The notes beneath the pieces were generated by a model, which saw nothing but the letters and a program-made list of their open reading frames with translations, was not told where the DNA came from and searched no databases. Positions 24,727 to 36,650 of a stretch of 64,000 nt of DNA are shown here, piece by piece (position 1 is the stretch's first letter; every line of letters begins with the position of its first letter). The stretch is from Morinoia aosen. Lineage: Eukaryota > Arthropoda > Malacostraca > Amphipoda > Talitridae. A program made the translations under genes and the position numbers. Location: the NCBI GenBank assembly GCA_030386875.1, contig CM059573.1, positions 33,645,891-33,709,890 on the forward strand. Reading direction: 5' to 3'.

Positions 24727-24921
24727 CATCCTCCTCATTCAGCCGTACGCAACCATGCTGAACAGTGCAATATAGTAGTTCGTGAGGAAGATTTTAAAGT
24801 CATTGATAGCGCTCCCAATGAGTTTGACCTACGAATTTTAGAATCCCTTCATATTTTTAAAGGAAAACCTTCCCTAAATAATATGCTTAGTTCCTATCCC
24901 CTTCAAATAGTAAATTCATAG
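24727..24921 (+). pseudogene. PLE endonuclease C-terminus
   Basis: Sixty-four open codons and a stop. The diagnostic row FDLRILESLHIFKGKPSLNN is the C-terminal signature that follows the GIY-YIG nuclease of Penelope-like elements, and the ending SSYPLQIVNS matches the copies at 39950 and 49360. There is no start and no catalytic GIY or YIG segment, so it is a 5'-truncated remnant. The element's enzyme would be a reverse transcriptase fused to this nuclease. Confidence 0.8.
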
Positions 24922-25084
24922 TGTGTATTTTTTTGTTACTTTTTTGCTAGTTTTTAAGCATAGTTTGACATTTATTTATCTTTTTGTTGATGCAATTGGG
25001 TTCGTTTTACTTTTTTGTACTGCTTGTATTCTTCGTAATGTTTGTACTTTTTACACTTTTTTGAATTCTTTGTATTTTACAGAA

Positions 25085-25110
25085 CTGAAGATGGAGCTGG
25101 ACTCCGAAAC
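25085..25110 (+). ncRNA. Hammerhead-like block, PLE-A
   Basis: CTGAAGA, a GGAG/CTCC stem and GAAAC in order, as in a hammerhead core. An extra base between A9 and the stem makes activity uncertain. Confidence 0.3.
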
Positions 25111-25391
25111 GTTTTCTATTTTGTTTTTTTCTGAATTTGAGTATATACGACTAGTTTTATTAGCATTTTCTTCGCTTTTAAATTTCTATTAGCATTGCGA
25201 TTCAAGCAAAGTGATAAATTTTTTAAAATTTGTTTCGCGCATATAGAGGTCTTTTCCGCATATTATATGAGGACATAACGAAACCAATGTTGTTTGACAC
25301 CAACTCCAAATATATATGTATATACTACACAGAACGTTCTTATTATAAACTAAAACAATCAGAGTTCTAAAACTTGACAACTTTTCAACCC

Positions 25392-27048
25392 TACCCTATT
25401 AAAAATTAAGGGAGTAGCATGGTTGATTAAAGGAGACAGCGGTGAATTAAAGGAGTATTAAGCGAACCGAGGCCTCTTCCCTTCTGACACTTCCAGGGCG
25501 CGACTCATAAGCGCGATGCGAGCAAGTTCTCCCATGTTGCTACCAGAGGCCACCTGTGCAGATGGCCTCTAGGTGAGATGCCTGCCATCTTTCTCGAGAG
25601 AAATGACGGTTGCCGTCTTTCGCGTCAGTTTTGAAGTTGGTGTTGTGCGTGACAGATGTCTGGATCGTGTCTCTATTATTTAAAACGTTTCAAGTAGTGT
25701 TAGAGTGTATATCAGTGCGAGCGTGTATTACGTGAGGGTGTATAGTACGTGAGGGTGTCAGAAGAAACAAGAGATGGAAGAGACGTAGAATGCTGGTCTG
25801 GAGAGGCATTATTTCAAGAGCATGAACGGAGCAAGGACCCCACTGCTATAGTTTCACCACCTCGGTCAATTGATATTTTAGACGATTCATCGTTGTGGTG
25901 GGGCTGGTAGTGAAGGCAAAACCTCAATGTGAGCAATGTAAAAACAACAAAATGTGGAAACCAAATCTGAATTTTCCCTCGTCAGTCTTCAGCAACCTTT
26001 GAATTGAAGGACGTTCTTGAAGGTAATCAACGATGTGTTCAGATACATATTTGTGTGTGTGTGTGTGTAGGGGGGGGGCGTTGTGTGTGGGTGTGGGGGT
26101 AGGTGTGTGGGAGGGGGGGTGTGGGGGTAGGTGTGTGGGAGGGGGGGTGTGGGGAGGGTTTGAGTGTGGGGATAGGTGAGGGAGTGTGTGTATATGAATA
26201 GCCGGTGTAATTAAGGTCGGGCAAGGTAAAGTCAATTTATTTTCCTTTCTAATTTTAGGAATGAAAGATGAAAAATCTGCTAGACGATTGTTTTTGTTAT
26301 ATATATAGCTACGAGTATATTCTTCTAACGACCCTAGGGTATTGTTGTTATATTCTTTTCAAGGTACATTTATATTGTTCCCTGCAGGCTTTCGCCTCCA
26401 AGGCTGCGTACAGCTGATTTCCCATTATTGCACATTCAACCGTTGACGCTTCACAACCAAATATAGCCAGTTGCCCATTAATTACCTTAGTTATTGCGTT
26501 GCGAAAACTTCAAGCATAAGTTATACGTCACAAACATGTCCCATTAATGTCAGCTTAATAATGAACACGCACCCTTGAAATTTTCTGCAAGTGAGTAGGG
26601 ATGTATTTAATTTACATACTCTGGTACATTTTTTTGTGCTATCAACCGTGTTTGCTTATGATTAATAGATTAATCACGCAAGAACTAAGGTAATTCAAGG
26701 GCAAACTGGTTAGAATCGGTTTGAGCAGTGTGACGGTTGGAAAGTGTGACTAATGGGAAATCAGCTGTGCGCAGCCGTTTTTTTAAAATTGAATTAAGAG
26801 GTGGCCATCCTGGGCCTCTCATGATTCTCCGATGGTGAATAGGAGAAACTGGTCGCGCCTTGGGAGCGCGACGGTAGTGCTCCATGCTGAGCCATGCGTG
26901 GCCACCGGTTGGGACAGAGGCGCAGGCGCGCCTATAAATTGGACACTTCGAAGTTGCCTCATAGGAGACGCATGGATGAAACAACCATGCATATTTGGGA
27001 GCGCTCCCAAGAATCACCGATGCCACTCCTATAATTTTTAATAGGGTA
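25392..27048. mobile_element. E1, 1.66-kb element with inverted TACCCTATT ends
   Basis: The left end TACCCTATTAAAAATTA and the right end (its complement) continue into GGAGTRGCA, 24 of 28 positions matching. I see no target duplication. Inside are a leader (25440-25750), a short coding-like stretch (25757-25910, SEETRDGRDVECWSGEAL), a GT-rich tract and a 720-bp 3' part repeated at 31849. The coding-like stretch also occurs at 50553. Transposase family unknown. Confidence 0.5.
26058..26197. repeat. GT/G-rich simple sequence inside E1
   Basis: Interrupted (GT)n and G-runs. Open frames here read as His/Thr/Pro repeats on the minus strand and are artefacts of low complexity. Confidence 0.9.
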
Positions 27049-27222
27049 GTGCTGGCTGCTGCCATACTCGGGATCTTCCATTTCACCCGTGCGATTCTTT
27101 CGACGAGGTGCTGACCGTTTGTGTGTCTCTCTCTGCACTTTTCTCGGAAACTGTCTGATTGTTTTTCCACAAAAATCCATGTGAATCAAGGATTATTTCC
27201 TTACAAAAAATGTCATTTTATC

Positions 27223-27375
27223 TGGTCCCCTTCCGACCCCCTCTGGTTTCTAGAGTCCGTAGCGCCATAAAATTTCATGCCACAATAACCCATCACGTAA
27301 GGATCCTTTTTCGACAAAAAAAATTCAGTCAAGTAGGCCGCGGGGGCCAAATTTGCCCTCGGATGATCTCCTTAA
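27223..27375. mobile_element. T1e, right-end fragment of a TTAA element
   Basis: Matches the sub-terminal part of T1b and T1c, including GTCCGTAGCGCCATAAAATT, and ends GATCTCCTTAA at 27375. The left part is missing. Confidence 0.55.
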
Positions 27376-27464
27376 TATAATTATAAATAATTAAGACGTA
27401 TCTTTTCTCTTTTTAATGCGATGAATGAGCTTGGTGTTTTTTGACCAGTTCGTCTATTCTTGGC

Positions 27465-28581
27465 TTAATGGGATCAACCAAGCGATTTTTAAATATTGAT
27501 CCAATTCGTTTGAAATTCGGCCAGTATATGTAACAGTTGAAAAAACATATTTTAGTTCTGTAACTTTTTCAATTTAGGCCTTATTTTTTGAAAAATTCGA
27601 AAAATAGTTTTTGGTCCATTTTTATAGATATTTCAAATGAATAGAAGTCATTGAGCTTGTATGCTAGAACAAAACAAAAGACAGTTTTAGAATCCTTGAA
27701 GCGTTTATAACAAAAGTACGGTAGAAAATTGTTACATTTGTAACTTTTCGTTTTTTTCATGCGATATTTGATCACTACCTCAAACATGCACTATTTTTGG
27801 GTAATTAGCGGGATAAAAAAAATTCTGTACAATTTGGAAATTTGCTACCAGCATTTTGTTAGAAATGTTCCAAGAATTCTAAAACTGTCTTTGTTTTTTC
27901 CTAGCATGAAAACTCACTGACTTCTATTTTTTTAATGTTGAAAGGGAGAGGTTTTTGGGTTTAAGCATAAAACAAAATTTTTTGTTGAAGTGTAATATAG
28001 TGGACAATTTATTTAATTGAATGCCGTTTGTATTTTTATTTCGATAATTTCCATGCCTAACTTCGTATTCAAACTGTGAATTGTAATTTACAAAACAAAT
28101 TATAAAAATTTATAAACATTTTGAACTTTTAAATTTGTAGTCTGATTATAATGAAACTTGACTATTATACGTCATTTTTAAAAAGAACACACAATTTTAT
28201 CCATGCATTTTTTCGATTCAGGCCTTAGTTTTTTGAAAAAATTGGACAAATTGTTTTTTTATTTCATTTTTATAGAAATTTCATAAGATGGAACTCATTG
28301 AGTTTTTATGCTAGAACAAAACCATAGACAGTTTTAGAATCCTTGAAACATTTTAAACAAAGTTACGGTAGCAAATTTCCCATTTCCCGTTTTGGTTTAT
28401 TTTCATATGGGGTCGAAGATTCAGGATTTTTGGTCTCCTTACACCCCCCGGGTGGGGAGGAGATCTAGTGTCCGTAGCGCCATAAAATTTTAGAACCGAA
28501 TAGTCCAACACCTAAGAGTCTTTTTTCAACAACATAAAAAATGGTCATTGGATCATCAGGGGCCTGGGTTGATCCCCTTAA
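27465..28581. mobile_element. TTAA-flanked element T1c
   Basis: Left end TTAATGGGATCAACC and right end GGGTTGATCCCCTTAA. Modules of about 55 bp occur at about 27655, 27857 (inverted) and 28306. The right sub-terminal block GTCCGTAGCGCCATAAAATT is shared with T1a, T1b and T1e. Non-coding, 1.1 kb. Confidence 0.7.
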
Positions 28582-28640
28582 TGCAACTGAGAAGTAGTCT
28601 TAAATCTCCCCATTGTACTATCTGGAGTCGATTTCTTTGT

Positions 28641-31060
28641 TTACTCAGAAGCTGCGTAACTAGCACTAAATCCACGTTCAGCCATGTATGAAGAAGAAAA
28701 AGCAAGGAAATAAAGTTTTACTACCTCCCACAACGTCGGATACTTTACATGAATTTTTCTTTGTAGCCAGAATTCATGGGATGATTTTTTAAAAAGAGGT
28801 TTTAATTCGAAGTCGTTTTTTACAGCTAACAGCTTCTCTTGTATTGCAGAATTGTTGTCACTTTTCAAAGCGTCTATAAATGGATATACCAGCCAGTCTG
28901 GTACTTCCATTTTGATCAAATCTTGGTATCTAGGATTCATATCTTCGCTCAAAGGATTCAAATGATTGCAATTAAGGCCATCGAACTGTTTTTCTTATTA
29001 AACTTCAAAAATTAGTAGAAGATACCCCAGGAGCGAAATGAGCTTGGAGGTGTTCACAACATCTTTAGAATATTCGAATGGATGTTCAGAGCCTATAAAT
29101 TTTTGAAATTTACCCACAACCCCCTCTCCCTCCCCCCCCTCAGAGGGAAATTTCTAAAAAATCTTATTTATCAGCCAATATTGTACATGGAGACGATTAG
29201 TTTTTTTGTTCGATTCACAATGAACTGGTCTACAAAGTTAAGATCCAGTTTTTTTATATCGCCTCAAAAAAAATTAGGAAGTTTTTGAATTTTTTAGCAC
29301 TAAATATATGGCATTTTAGTTATTATTTTGAATGGTGATACAAAATTTCTATTTTACTTATCAAAAAGCAACTATGCAGGTTTATTGTACTCACTCTGAT
29401 CTTTACAATGCAAAAAAGATCTTCTCCATAATTAAAAAGCTGTTGGAGATTTGCTTGAAAAAGTTGAGGGCTTTTTCCTCGAAATGATTTTTTTTGCCTG
29501 TGTGGCTTTATTTCTCCTACAGTTTTTTCCTTTATGAAGGTGATCTTTTTAGCATCGTGAAGATCAAGGTGATTACTATAAAGTTTAGTTCTAGCTTTTT
29601 GATAAGTTGATTAGAAAATTTTTTATAGCCATTTGAAGAAAAAAAATTGAATTTTTTTCAATTCAGACATTTTATAATGTTTTTGAAGCGATACCAAAAA
29701 ACTGGATCTCAACTTTGTATACCAGTTCATTGTGAATCGAATAAAAAAAACTAATCATCTCTATGTACAATATTGGCTGAGAAATAAGATTTTTTAGAAA
29801 TTTCCCTCCGAGGGGGGGGGGGAGAAAGGGGGTATGGGTAAATTCGAAAATTTTATGGGCTATGAATGTTTATTAGATTATTATGAACATGCTGTTAATA
29901 CCTCAGAGCCTATTTCACTCTGGAAGTATTTTTATTTATTTTTTGAAAATTTCGAGGAAAAAACCGTTCGATGGCCTTAACCAGGATGTCATCATCCTGT
30001 ACAGATATGCCAAACTCTTCATTTCTAGCTCACTATGACTTAGATATGAAGAAAAATTTCGGCGGCCGATATTATTCCTATAAAGAGTAAGGTTGGCAAT
30101 GAAACTGCAAATATTCGATTTTGCTTTGATAAGATACACATCACTACCCTGTACTTGCAGATTTAAATCGTTAAATGTATAAAGTAAGTTTGTCAAGTAG
30201 GCGATGTCACTTTTGGAAACTATGAGATCATCCCTTATGGCGCAGCATTTATTCTCCTGTAGAAACTCCACGACGGTGTTGAAAAGAGAAAAAAATCGTT
30301 TCAAACAATTTCACCTCAAATGCCACCTTACTTCGGTGTGTAACAAAAGACGATCAAATTCTTCTCCTTTTTCATGGCAGAGTTGCTTGAATATGCGAGA
30401 ATTGAGTAGTTTACATTTTATTTTATTTACAGCTTTGATAACAGCGTCAAGAGATTTTGAAATACGATCACTGCTTAAATTCTTTGTAACCAAATGCTAT
30501 CGGTGAATTACACAACGAATCGTAAATACACCAGGTACTGCTTTCTTCAAATAAGAAAGAAACCCTTTGTATTTCCCCGTTCAAGCAGGAGCTCCGTCTG
30601 TTACACAAGCAATGATATTTTCCATAGGGATGTCTCTTTCTTTAAAAAAACAGCTCAACTGCTGCAAAAATTTGACTCACCACGAGTATCTGTTGCAAGT
30701 TCTTTTTCAAACAACAATTCTTGCAATACTTCACTGCCTTTAATGACCGAACATATCCAAAAAGTAGTGCTTCATTGTTTGGCAGTGTGGACTCGTCTAA
30801 CTGTAAGGTAAATTGTTGTCTTTTCAGTATGTTGCATAAAATGTCTCCATCTTCAGACATTTCATCAACTCTTCTTTGAAGTTAATTATTACTAAAAGGA
30901 ATAGATTTGGTAACCGCCCGTGGTGAAGCATGATGCACCAATGTTTGTAGGACTTCTTCCATCACGGGCAAAAGGAGCTGCTCGCCAATTCTATGCAGTT
31001 TTCCTGAACGTGCAATAGTAGTAATGGAACTACCAATCAGGGCACAATTCACCCCAATTA
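28641..31060 (-). pseudogene. hAT transposase relic A (SCAND3/FAM200-like)
   Basis: Minus-strand pieces in order. Near 31000-30870 is KLHRIGEQLLLPVMEEV. At 30860-30640 is DGDILCNILKRQQFTLQLDE, the start of the RNase H-like catalytic fold. At 30493-30311 is a piece ending HTEVRWHLR, like the family's TEVRWLSRG. At 30304-29985 is the helical insertion (LNDLNLQVQGSDVYLIKAKS), and at 28961-28641 the C-terminal dimerisation region (YPTLWEVVKLYFLAFSSSY, AERGFSA). Frameshifts and stops separate them. The TTAA element T2 splits the gene at 28972-29980. This family cuts and pastes with 8-bp duplications; no ends of this copy were identified. Confidence 0.8.
28972..29980. mobile_element. T2, TTAA-flanked element with long inverted arms
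   Basis: Begins TTAAGGCCATCGAAC and ends GTTCGATGGCCTTAA; the arms are related over about 300 bp each (28972-29290, 29640-29980), including G/C-runs at 29130 and 29808. Only one TTAA is needed to rejoin the disrupted hAT frame. No coding capacity. Confidence 0.75.
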
Positions 31061-31259
31061 GCTTAAAATGGAAATTATTGCAAAAACAATTTCAAAAAAA
31101 GATTCATTCTTTGACGAATTTTTGAGTTTCATAAGCCAAAATGAGTTACACAAACGACTAAGTCACTTTTAGGTATAAATTTCAATTTTCTTAATCTAAC
31201 CGTATGTAACATATGAAATTAATTTTACTCCATTCAGGAACATGTCAGAAAACCATTTT

Positions 31260-31850
31260 TTAGTTCAACGGTTCAACGGTTTCTCGTCTCAAAGTATTCT
31301 CTAACGATATTAATCTGTTTATAATATCAGCACTATCATCCTCCAATTTCTGCGATGACTGTTTCAATTTTTCTATTTCATTTGTATTTATGATTGTTTC
31401 TCTAACCTGTTCATGGAGATTATTTCTAAAAGTTTCAATGTATGAACTCATGTCGTTGAATACTCTCTCGAGATTTGCGTAGTGTAATTTCATACTTTGT
31501 ATATCTTCTTCCAACCTCTTTATCTCATTTTTCAAAAAGTCTGCATGTTCTAAAGTACCTGTTCGAATAACCTCTATTTTTTCCTCAGATATTCTACTAC
31601 GTTCATCGAGATTTGTCATAATTTCACTGAGTTTTTCTTGAAAACCTGTAGTATTCTCATCTATAGATGCTTGGATAGAATCACTTCTGAACTGATAAAA
31701 ATTTTCATTGATAAGATTTTCTCTTACCTCTATATATTTTCTGAGATAAAGCCTCAAATTTTGCAAAACTTTGTCAACATATTTTTTATTCGTAGCGTCA
31801 AATTCTTTGATTGGAAAAGAAATATTTGCAAGTCTTCTATTATCTTTCAA
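31260..31850 (-). CDS. Intact 196-codon coiled-coil protein, possible Polinton/virus-like stalk
   Basis: Uninterrupted from 31850 to the stop at 31260, unusual in this decayed region. The first codon shown is TTG; the frame is open a few codons further up into the flanking repeat, so the true start is uncertain. The N-terminus KDNRRLANISFPI then DATNKKYVDK resembles the attachment segment of fibre or stalk proteins in large DNA elements (Polintons, adintoviruses, phages). The remaining about 150 residues are charged heptads (KNEIKRLEEDIQSMKLH, KLKQSSQKLEDDSADI), a predicted coiled coil. No other Polinton gene is present, so the viral link is inference; a host coiled-coil exon is possible. Confidence 0.5.
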   Translation of the reverse strand: MKDNRRLANISFPIKEFDATNKKYVDKVLQNLRLYLRKYIEVRENLINENFYQFRSDSIQASIDENTTGFQEKLSEIMTNLDERSRISEEKIEVIRTGTLEHADFLKNEIKRLEEDIQSMKLHYANLERVFNDMSSYIETFRNNLHEQVRETIINTNEIEKLKQSSQKLEDDSADIINRLISLENTLRRETVEPLN

Positions 31851-32576
31851 CGACCCTAGGGTTCTGTTGCTATATTCTTTTCAAGGTACATTAATATTGT
31901 TCCTTGCAGGCTTTCGCTTCCAAGGCTGCGTACAACTGATTTCCCATTATTGCACATTCAACCGTTGAAGTTTCTCAACCAAATATAGTCAGTTGCCCAT
32001 TAATTACCTTAGTTATTGCGTTGCGAAAACTTCAACCATGAGTTATACGTCACAAACATGTCCCATTAATGTCAGCTTAATAATGAACACGCACCCTTGA
32101 AATTTTCTGCACGTTAGTAGGAATGTATTTAATTTACATACTCTGGTACATTTTTATTGTGCTCTCAACCGTGTTGGCTTATGATGAATTAATTAATCGC
32201 GCAAGAACTAAGGTAATTCAAGGGCAAACTGGTTATAATCGGTTTGAGCAGTGTGACGGTTGGAAAGTGTGACTAATTGGAAATCAGCTGTGCGCAGCCG
32301 TTTTTTTAAAATTAAATTAAGAGGTGGCCATCCTGGGCCTCTCATGACTCTCCGATGGTGAATAGGAGAAACTGGAACTGGTCGCGCCTTGGGAGCGCGA
32401 CGGTAGTGCTCCATGCTGAGCCAGCGTGGCCACCGGTTGGGACAGAGGTGCAGGGGCGCCTATAAAGTGGACACTTCGAATCCGAATAAGAGGAGAAACA
32501 TGGATGCAACAATCAAGTAGTAATGCGAGCGCTCCCAGGAATCACCGATGCCACTCCTATAATTTTTAATAGGGTA
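31849..32576. repeat. E1b, second copy of the E1 3' part
   Basis: About 720 bp, highly similar to 26322-27048 in the same orientation, from ACGACCCTAGGGT to the E1 terminus TTAATAGGGTA. The 5' part of E1 is absent, and the coiled-coil ORF starts at its left edge. Its right terminus abuts hAT relic B. Confidence 0.8.
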
Positions 32577-33180
32577 TAAGCTGGACGCAATTCAACATAT
32601 CAGGGGACTCGTCGAGTTGAATTGAGAAAGGCCACGTTCGCAATCTTGTCACAAGTTGCGGTTTTATGCCACAGGGCATATCTTCAATCCTCATTCTCAC
32701 TGTATCATTTGAAAGAGGTATACATTTGAGAGTACTTGCGGCCTCTTTTTCGATCATCACCTCACAAATCTCGACCGTTGCGGGGAGCACCAGTTTCTCC
32801 CCGATTGTTTGGGGCTTCTTGCTTCTGGCTATCTTCTGTGTTGTCAGGTAGGAGGCTCGCTGTGCCTATTGAGGAATGCTGGTGACTCCTGTCATCGAAG
32901 TGTTGTTGGTAATACACCTCTCCCTGCACTCAAAAATGACTTGCTTTTCTGAGCACAAACCGGATGTTTCGTGCCAAGGTGTCTCATCAGATTAGGAGGC
33001 ACCATAGCATCGTTAGAAAGCACCTGCAGGCAGATCACGCACTTTAGGTTTCCCCTCCTCGTTTTCGATGAAGCCGAATTCAACTTAGCTGTCGTCACAT
33101 TTCCTGACATTTCCTGATGATTTCGATGGTTCGCCAAGTTCACTCGTAACGATGGATGCCACTCGCTTTACAAACCTGTT
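32577..33180 (-). pseudogene. hAT transposase relic B, N-terminal part with BED-type finger
   Basis: From 33180 downward on the minus strand: a short lead (NRFVKRVASIVTSELGEPS), then KCVICLQVLSNDAMVPPNLM with RHLGTKHP, the C-x2-C...H-x4-H zinc finger of SCAND3/ZBED-type transposases. Then 32850-32790 (KIARSKKPQTIGEKLVLPA) and 32790-32590 (IPLSNDTVRMRIEDM, FSIQLDES), the entry into the catalytic fold. It ends exactly where E1b begins, so the rest was probably separated by that element. A frame break lies near 32880. It is distinct from relic A, as the two overlap over the LDES region. Confidence 0.8.
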
Positions 33181-34677
33181 CATGATGACACCTACCAAAG
33201 GTACACTAGGCTGCTGTCACTGTGAATCACGGTTGATATTACAAGGTACATGCACAACTACCGAGTAGGAACGCAGCTGAAAAGAAAAAAGATATACTGC
33301 TAAATATAGATATACCCATGGCTCTCACAAAAGGGGGACACACACAAACACAAATAATAGTTAACAATAAAAACTCAATTACGTGAATAATCTATACACA
33401 AAGATAATAAAAATGTCTTTTTTACCCAACAACTCATGGTACATACACTCCTTACGGCTGTTGTATGGTCACTGCCGGTGGTTGACATTCCACCAGTGCC
33501 GCTAGCTGGCTCTCAAGGAAATTGGCTGCATCCACCATTAAATTCGCTAAATTTTGCCGACCCCCTGTCAAAGTGCCACGGATCTCTGGGGTCAGCGGGC
33601 TCCAGAACCCCTGATTCAAGGTTTACGTACTACCTTAACTACATTACGTTAAATTGTATATTTATTACTTGATGAAATACGTAACATTTTCTTAATTGAA
33701 TCGACTAACAGTTAAGTCCCATCTAATACAAAATTAGAATTAATAATGTGGAAACTAAACCTTGGAGACATAGTGTAAAAACAGCAATACAATGTTCAGT
33801 TTTATTGTACACCCCTATTTGAAAACGAAATGTAAACTCATACATAATGAATTACGAAAATGGTCAACAAATAATCATATTAGACACAGGAATTTTTGAT
33901 CTACAATAAGATAACGGAAGTTATTGAACCAGAGGTTCGAAACTAGAAATGGAGCACAATATCTATTATTCAATACGTTGTTGAGTTTATATCAGATTTA
34001 ACGCGATATGAGTAAACGTTAGCTTACCTACAGCGTAACGCTGAAATAATTGAAACCATGGGATTTTATAAAAACAGTCAATTTTAAAACGCATATTGTG
34101 AAACCAAAACATGTTAATTGTACAGAAGCTGAAAATAGGCGACTATAGGATACAAGAACAACCAAAGTTAATCGATCATAGTATAAATAAACATTTTAGA
34201 TGAAAAAAATTTCGTCAGTTCAGTCCTGGAAAACAAATTACCAAGTTGTCGAAGATTTACGGCTGCACCACTGTTGTGATATGGTATACCATTTGAAAAC
34301 TGCTCTTTGCCCAAATTTGCAGTTTGTTTTGTTGTGCTTATTGAGATTTCCCGCGTCTGTAGATTTGAGGGGAAAATTCGGATAATATTTTCATAAATAG
34401 TGAGTTTTCCATGCTTCAATTGAAATTAACAAGAAGTTCCTAGGTGCTATAAAAGCTTGGTCTAAATGGGTGTTTCGAGGAAAATCAGCTGAATACGAAG
34501 AACGAAAGTACCTTTAATCCCATATGTTATGAGAAAATTTTTGTGATGGCCTTAAATCTAGTACATAGTTAAGACTTTAAGTTGAGACTTGTATGAAGTT
34601 TCTTAGTTGAATAGTTTAGAGATAACGTCTTTTTTTGGTAAAATCAATTTTCAGATGTAGAGTAAAAAGAGAGTGAC
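33181..34677. other. No recognised gene
   Basis: AT-rich except 33440-33620, where a 78-codon frame (33436-33672) lies in less AT-rich DNA without a recognisable domain. Confidence 0.45.
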
Positions 34678-34732
34678 AAGATTACGAGAAGTTTTACACG
34701 GCATAAACTAGTGTAAAACTTCTCGTAATCTT
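34678..34732. repeat. Perfect 22-bp inverted repeat with 11-nt loop
   Basis: Arms 34678-34699 and 34711-34732 are exact complements (GATTACGAGAAGTTTTACAC in the left arm). The direct repeat AAGTTGAGACT occurs about 34581 and 34734, on both sides. Function unknown. Confidence 0.85.
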
Positions 34733-36650
34733 CAAGTTGAGACTAACTTGAATGTTCTATTTTCATTAGTTTACAAGAAAGTTAGTGCTTAAAATAATTG
34801 TCTAAGTAAAATCAATTGAATACTGAAAAGGAAAAGAGAGTTTTTCTCCCTCCCGTCTTCCATGATAGAAATTCGTGTGTAATATCATAAAATAGATTAC
34901 GCTTTTGTTCTTTGAATTAAAACTAGCTCGAGGTTTCTTGGAGTACTGGTTTATAAATTAAAGGTTGGTCAGATTGAATGTTGTTAAGAAAATCGACAGA
35001 ATAGGGTAGGGCTATGGGCGCTGGGAGTTCGACTCCCTAATATCCTCTGTGAGAAAATTATTGTGCGATGTTAGAATTCACCTTTAATTAAGTTAAATTC
35101 ATGTATTTTATTTTGATCTTATTTGAAATTCCCAGCACGGTGTACAGAAGAATATAGGTGCAATCAATTAATTTTTGCAAAGAGATGGCGGTGTGGTGAC
35201 AACACTGCCAAGAACGAATATCGGCGCAGATAAAAAGCGATCCGCAATCTGGCGACAATATCCACTCAGCTGAACGATAGGTTGAACAACAACAAAACCA
35301 CTTCGTCGGCGTTTGAATCAGCCACAATAGCGACTCGAGTGGAAACAACATCTAAGTACATCTAGAAACTAGTGTGATGCAATTAGCTTAGAATTAAACA
35401 CAGGAGTCTGAGCGTGGAAGGTGAGAGGTGCGAATGGAAACTTTTTTATTGACAGTTTGTTATGTTTCAGCTCATTGGAAATTTGTGGGGGCGTTCCTAA
35501 TCCTCTGTGAATTAGTGGTAGTACAATTCCGCTGATAAGTTTGCTGAGCACGTTGCCATACCGTAATTGAAGAAATAATGACCGGTAGATTTTCACGAGA
35601 AGTGCTAATATGTAATTATGTTTCGTAATAATTCTTTGTCAACTGTAACGATTGGTTTATTTAAATGGGTGTTTGACGATAAAATTTCAGTCAGTTATAA
35701 TCTGACATGCCAATTTTCCTAAAATTAACGATCATGAATTTCTGTCTATCGACTTTTTCATGCAGTCTCAAATAATAAAAGCACCAAAAGATCATAATTC
35801 ATCATAATTAATTTTAAATTTCACTCTACTGAGTGACTGATGATTGATACAAACATGGATGGTTTAATGGCTGATTCGTAATCCTTGATTATGATCTAAT
35901 ACCTGAATCAGATGAAATACTATTGACAAAATGACCTGTAACAATTACATCAATGCGTTACAAGTCTTGTTTACTTATTTCTAACTTTTCTTCAAATTTT
36001 AGTTACAAATAAAATACTAAATTTGTCGATTTGTTGCAGTAAAAAGGTACATTTCAGATTCAGTATAAATATTTGAGGATATATCAAGCCAAAAAACTAC
36101 AGAAACCAGTCAAGGGATTAATTTTGCAACAATTAAACTAGGTTTGATTGTGCTAAATTTTAATACAGATTTTAACAAACACTAGAAGTGTCAATAAGAA
36201 ATTAACTATTCAAATAACTGACAGTTTTATACAGATAACATGTGCAGTGAATTATTCATTTTAATTTTCTTTGCAGAGGTAACTTTACATACATTTTTAT
36301 CAGAACAGGTACCCAATTTCTAGCTGATTTTATTGATTCTAATTATACGTTTTAACAGATTTGTAGAGAGAATAAACAAAGAAGTAGGGATATTTTGCTA
36401 GTATGAAGTGTTGAGAGGTGTCAGCTGATGAACAAACCATGTGTGAATGCAATAATCTAGCAGGCTTGTAGAGATGTCTAATGGTGACGTATAAATTGCA
36501 ATGTTGCTATGCTTGGTGTTGATTGATCTTAATGGGACAATTGTTTGTGAAATCATCAATCGTTCATACTGGGCTGGTATACATATAAGAATAAGGAATT
36601 GAAAATAATAATTGAGTCTATTACACAAACTTGTGAAGCGTGAGAGAGTA

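Larger units (their letters stand above)
24433..25200 (+). mobile_element. PLE-A, 5'-truncated Penelope-like copy
   Basis: The last part of a Penelope-like retroelement: end of the GIY-YIG endonuclease (24727-24921), a 3' leader and the ribozyme-like block at 25085. Its final 40 bases (25149-25189) recur inverted at 24433-24473, the inverted-terminus arrangement seen in other PLE copies here. Confidence 0.75.

Noticed and set aside
25924..26235. Minus-strand His/Thr/Pro-rich frames
   Set aside because: They translate a GT/G simple sequence; the same happens at 50665-51006. No start context or domain.
26685..27170. 161-codon minus-strand frame at the E1 right end
   Set aside because: Part of the frame recurs in E1b only as repeat sequence with frame breaks; no domain.
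35022..35040. tRNA B-box-like GAGTTCGACTCCC
   Set aside because: A short stem can form but no matching A box, acceptor stem or anticodon arm lies upstream.
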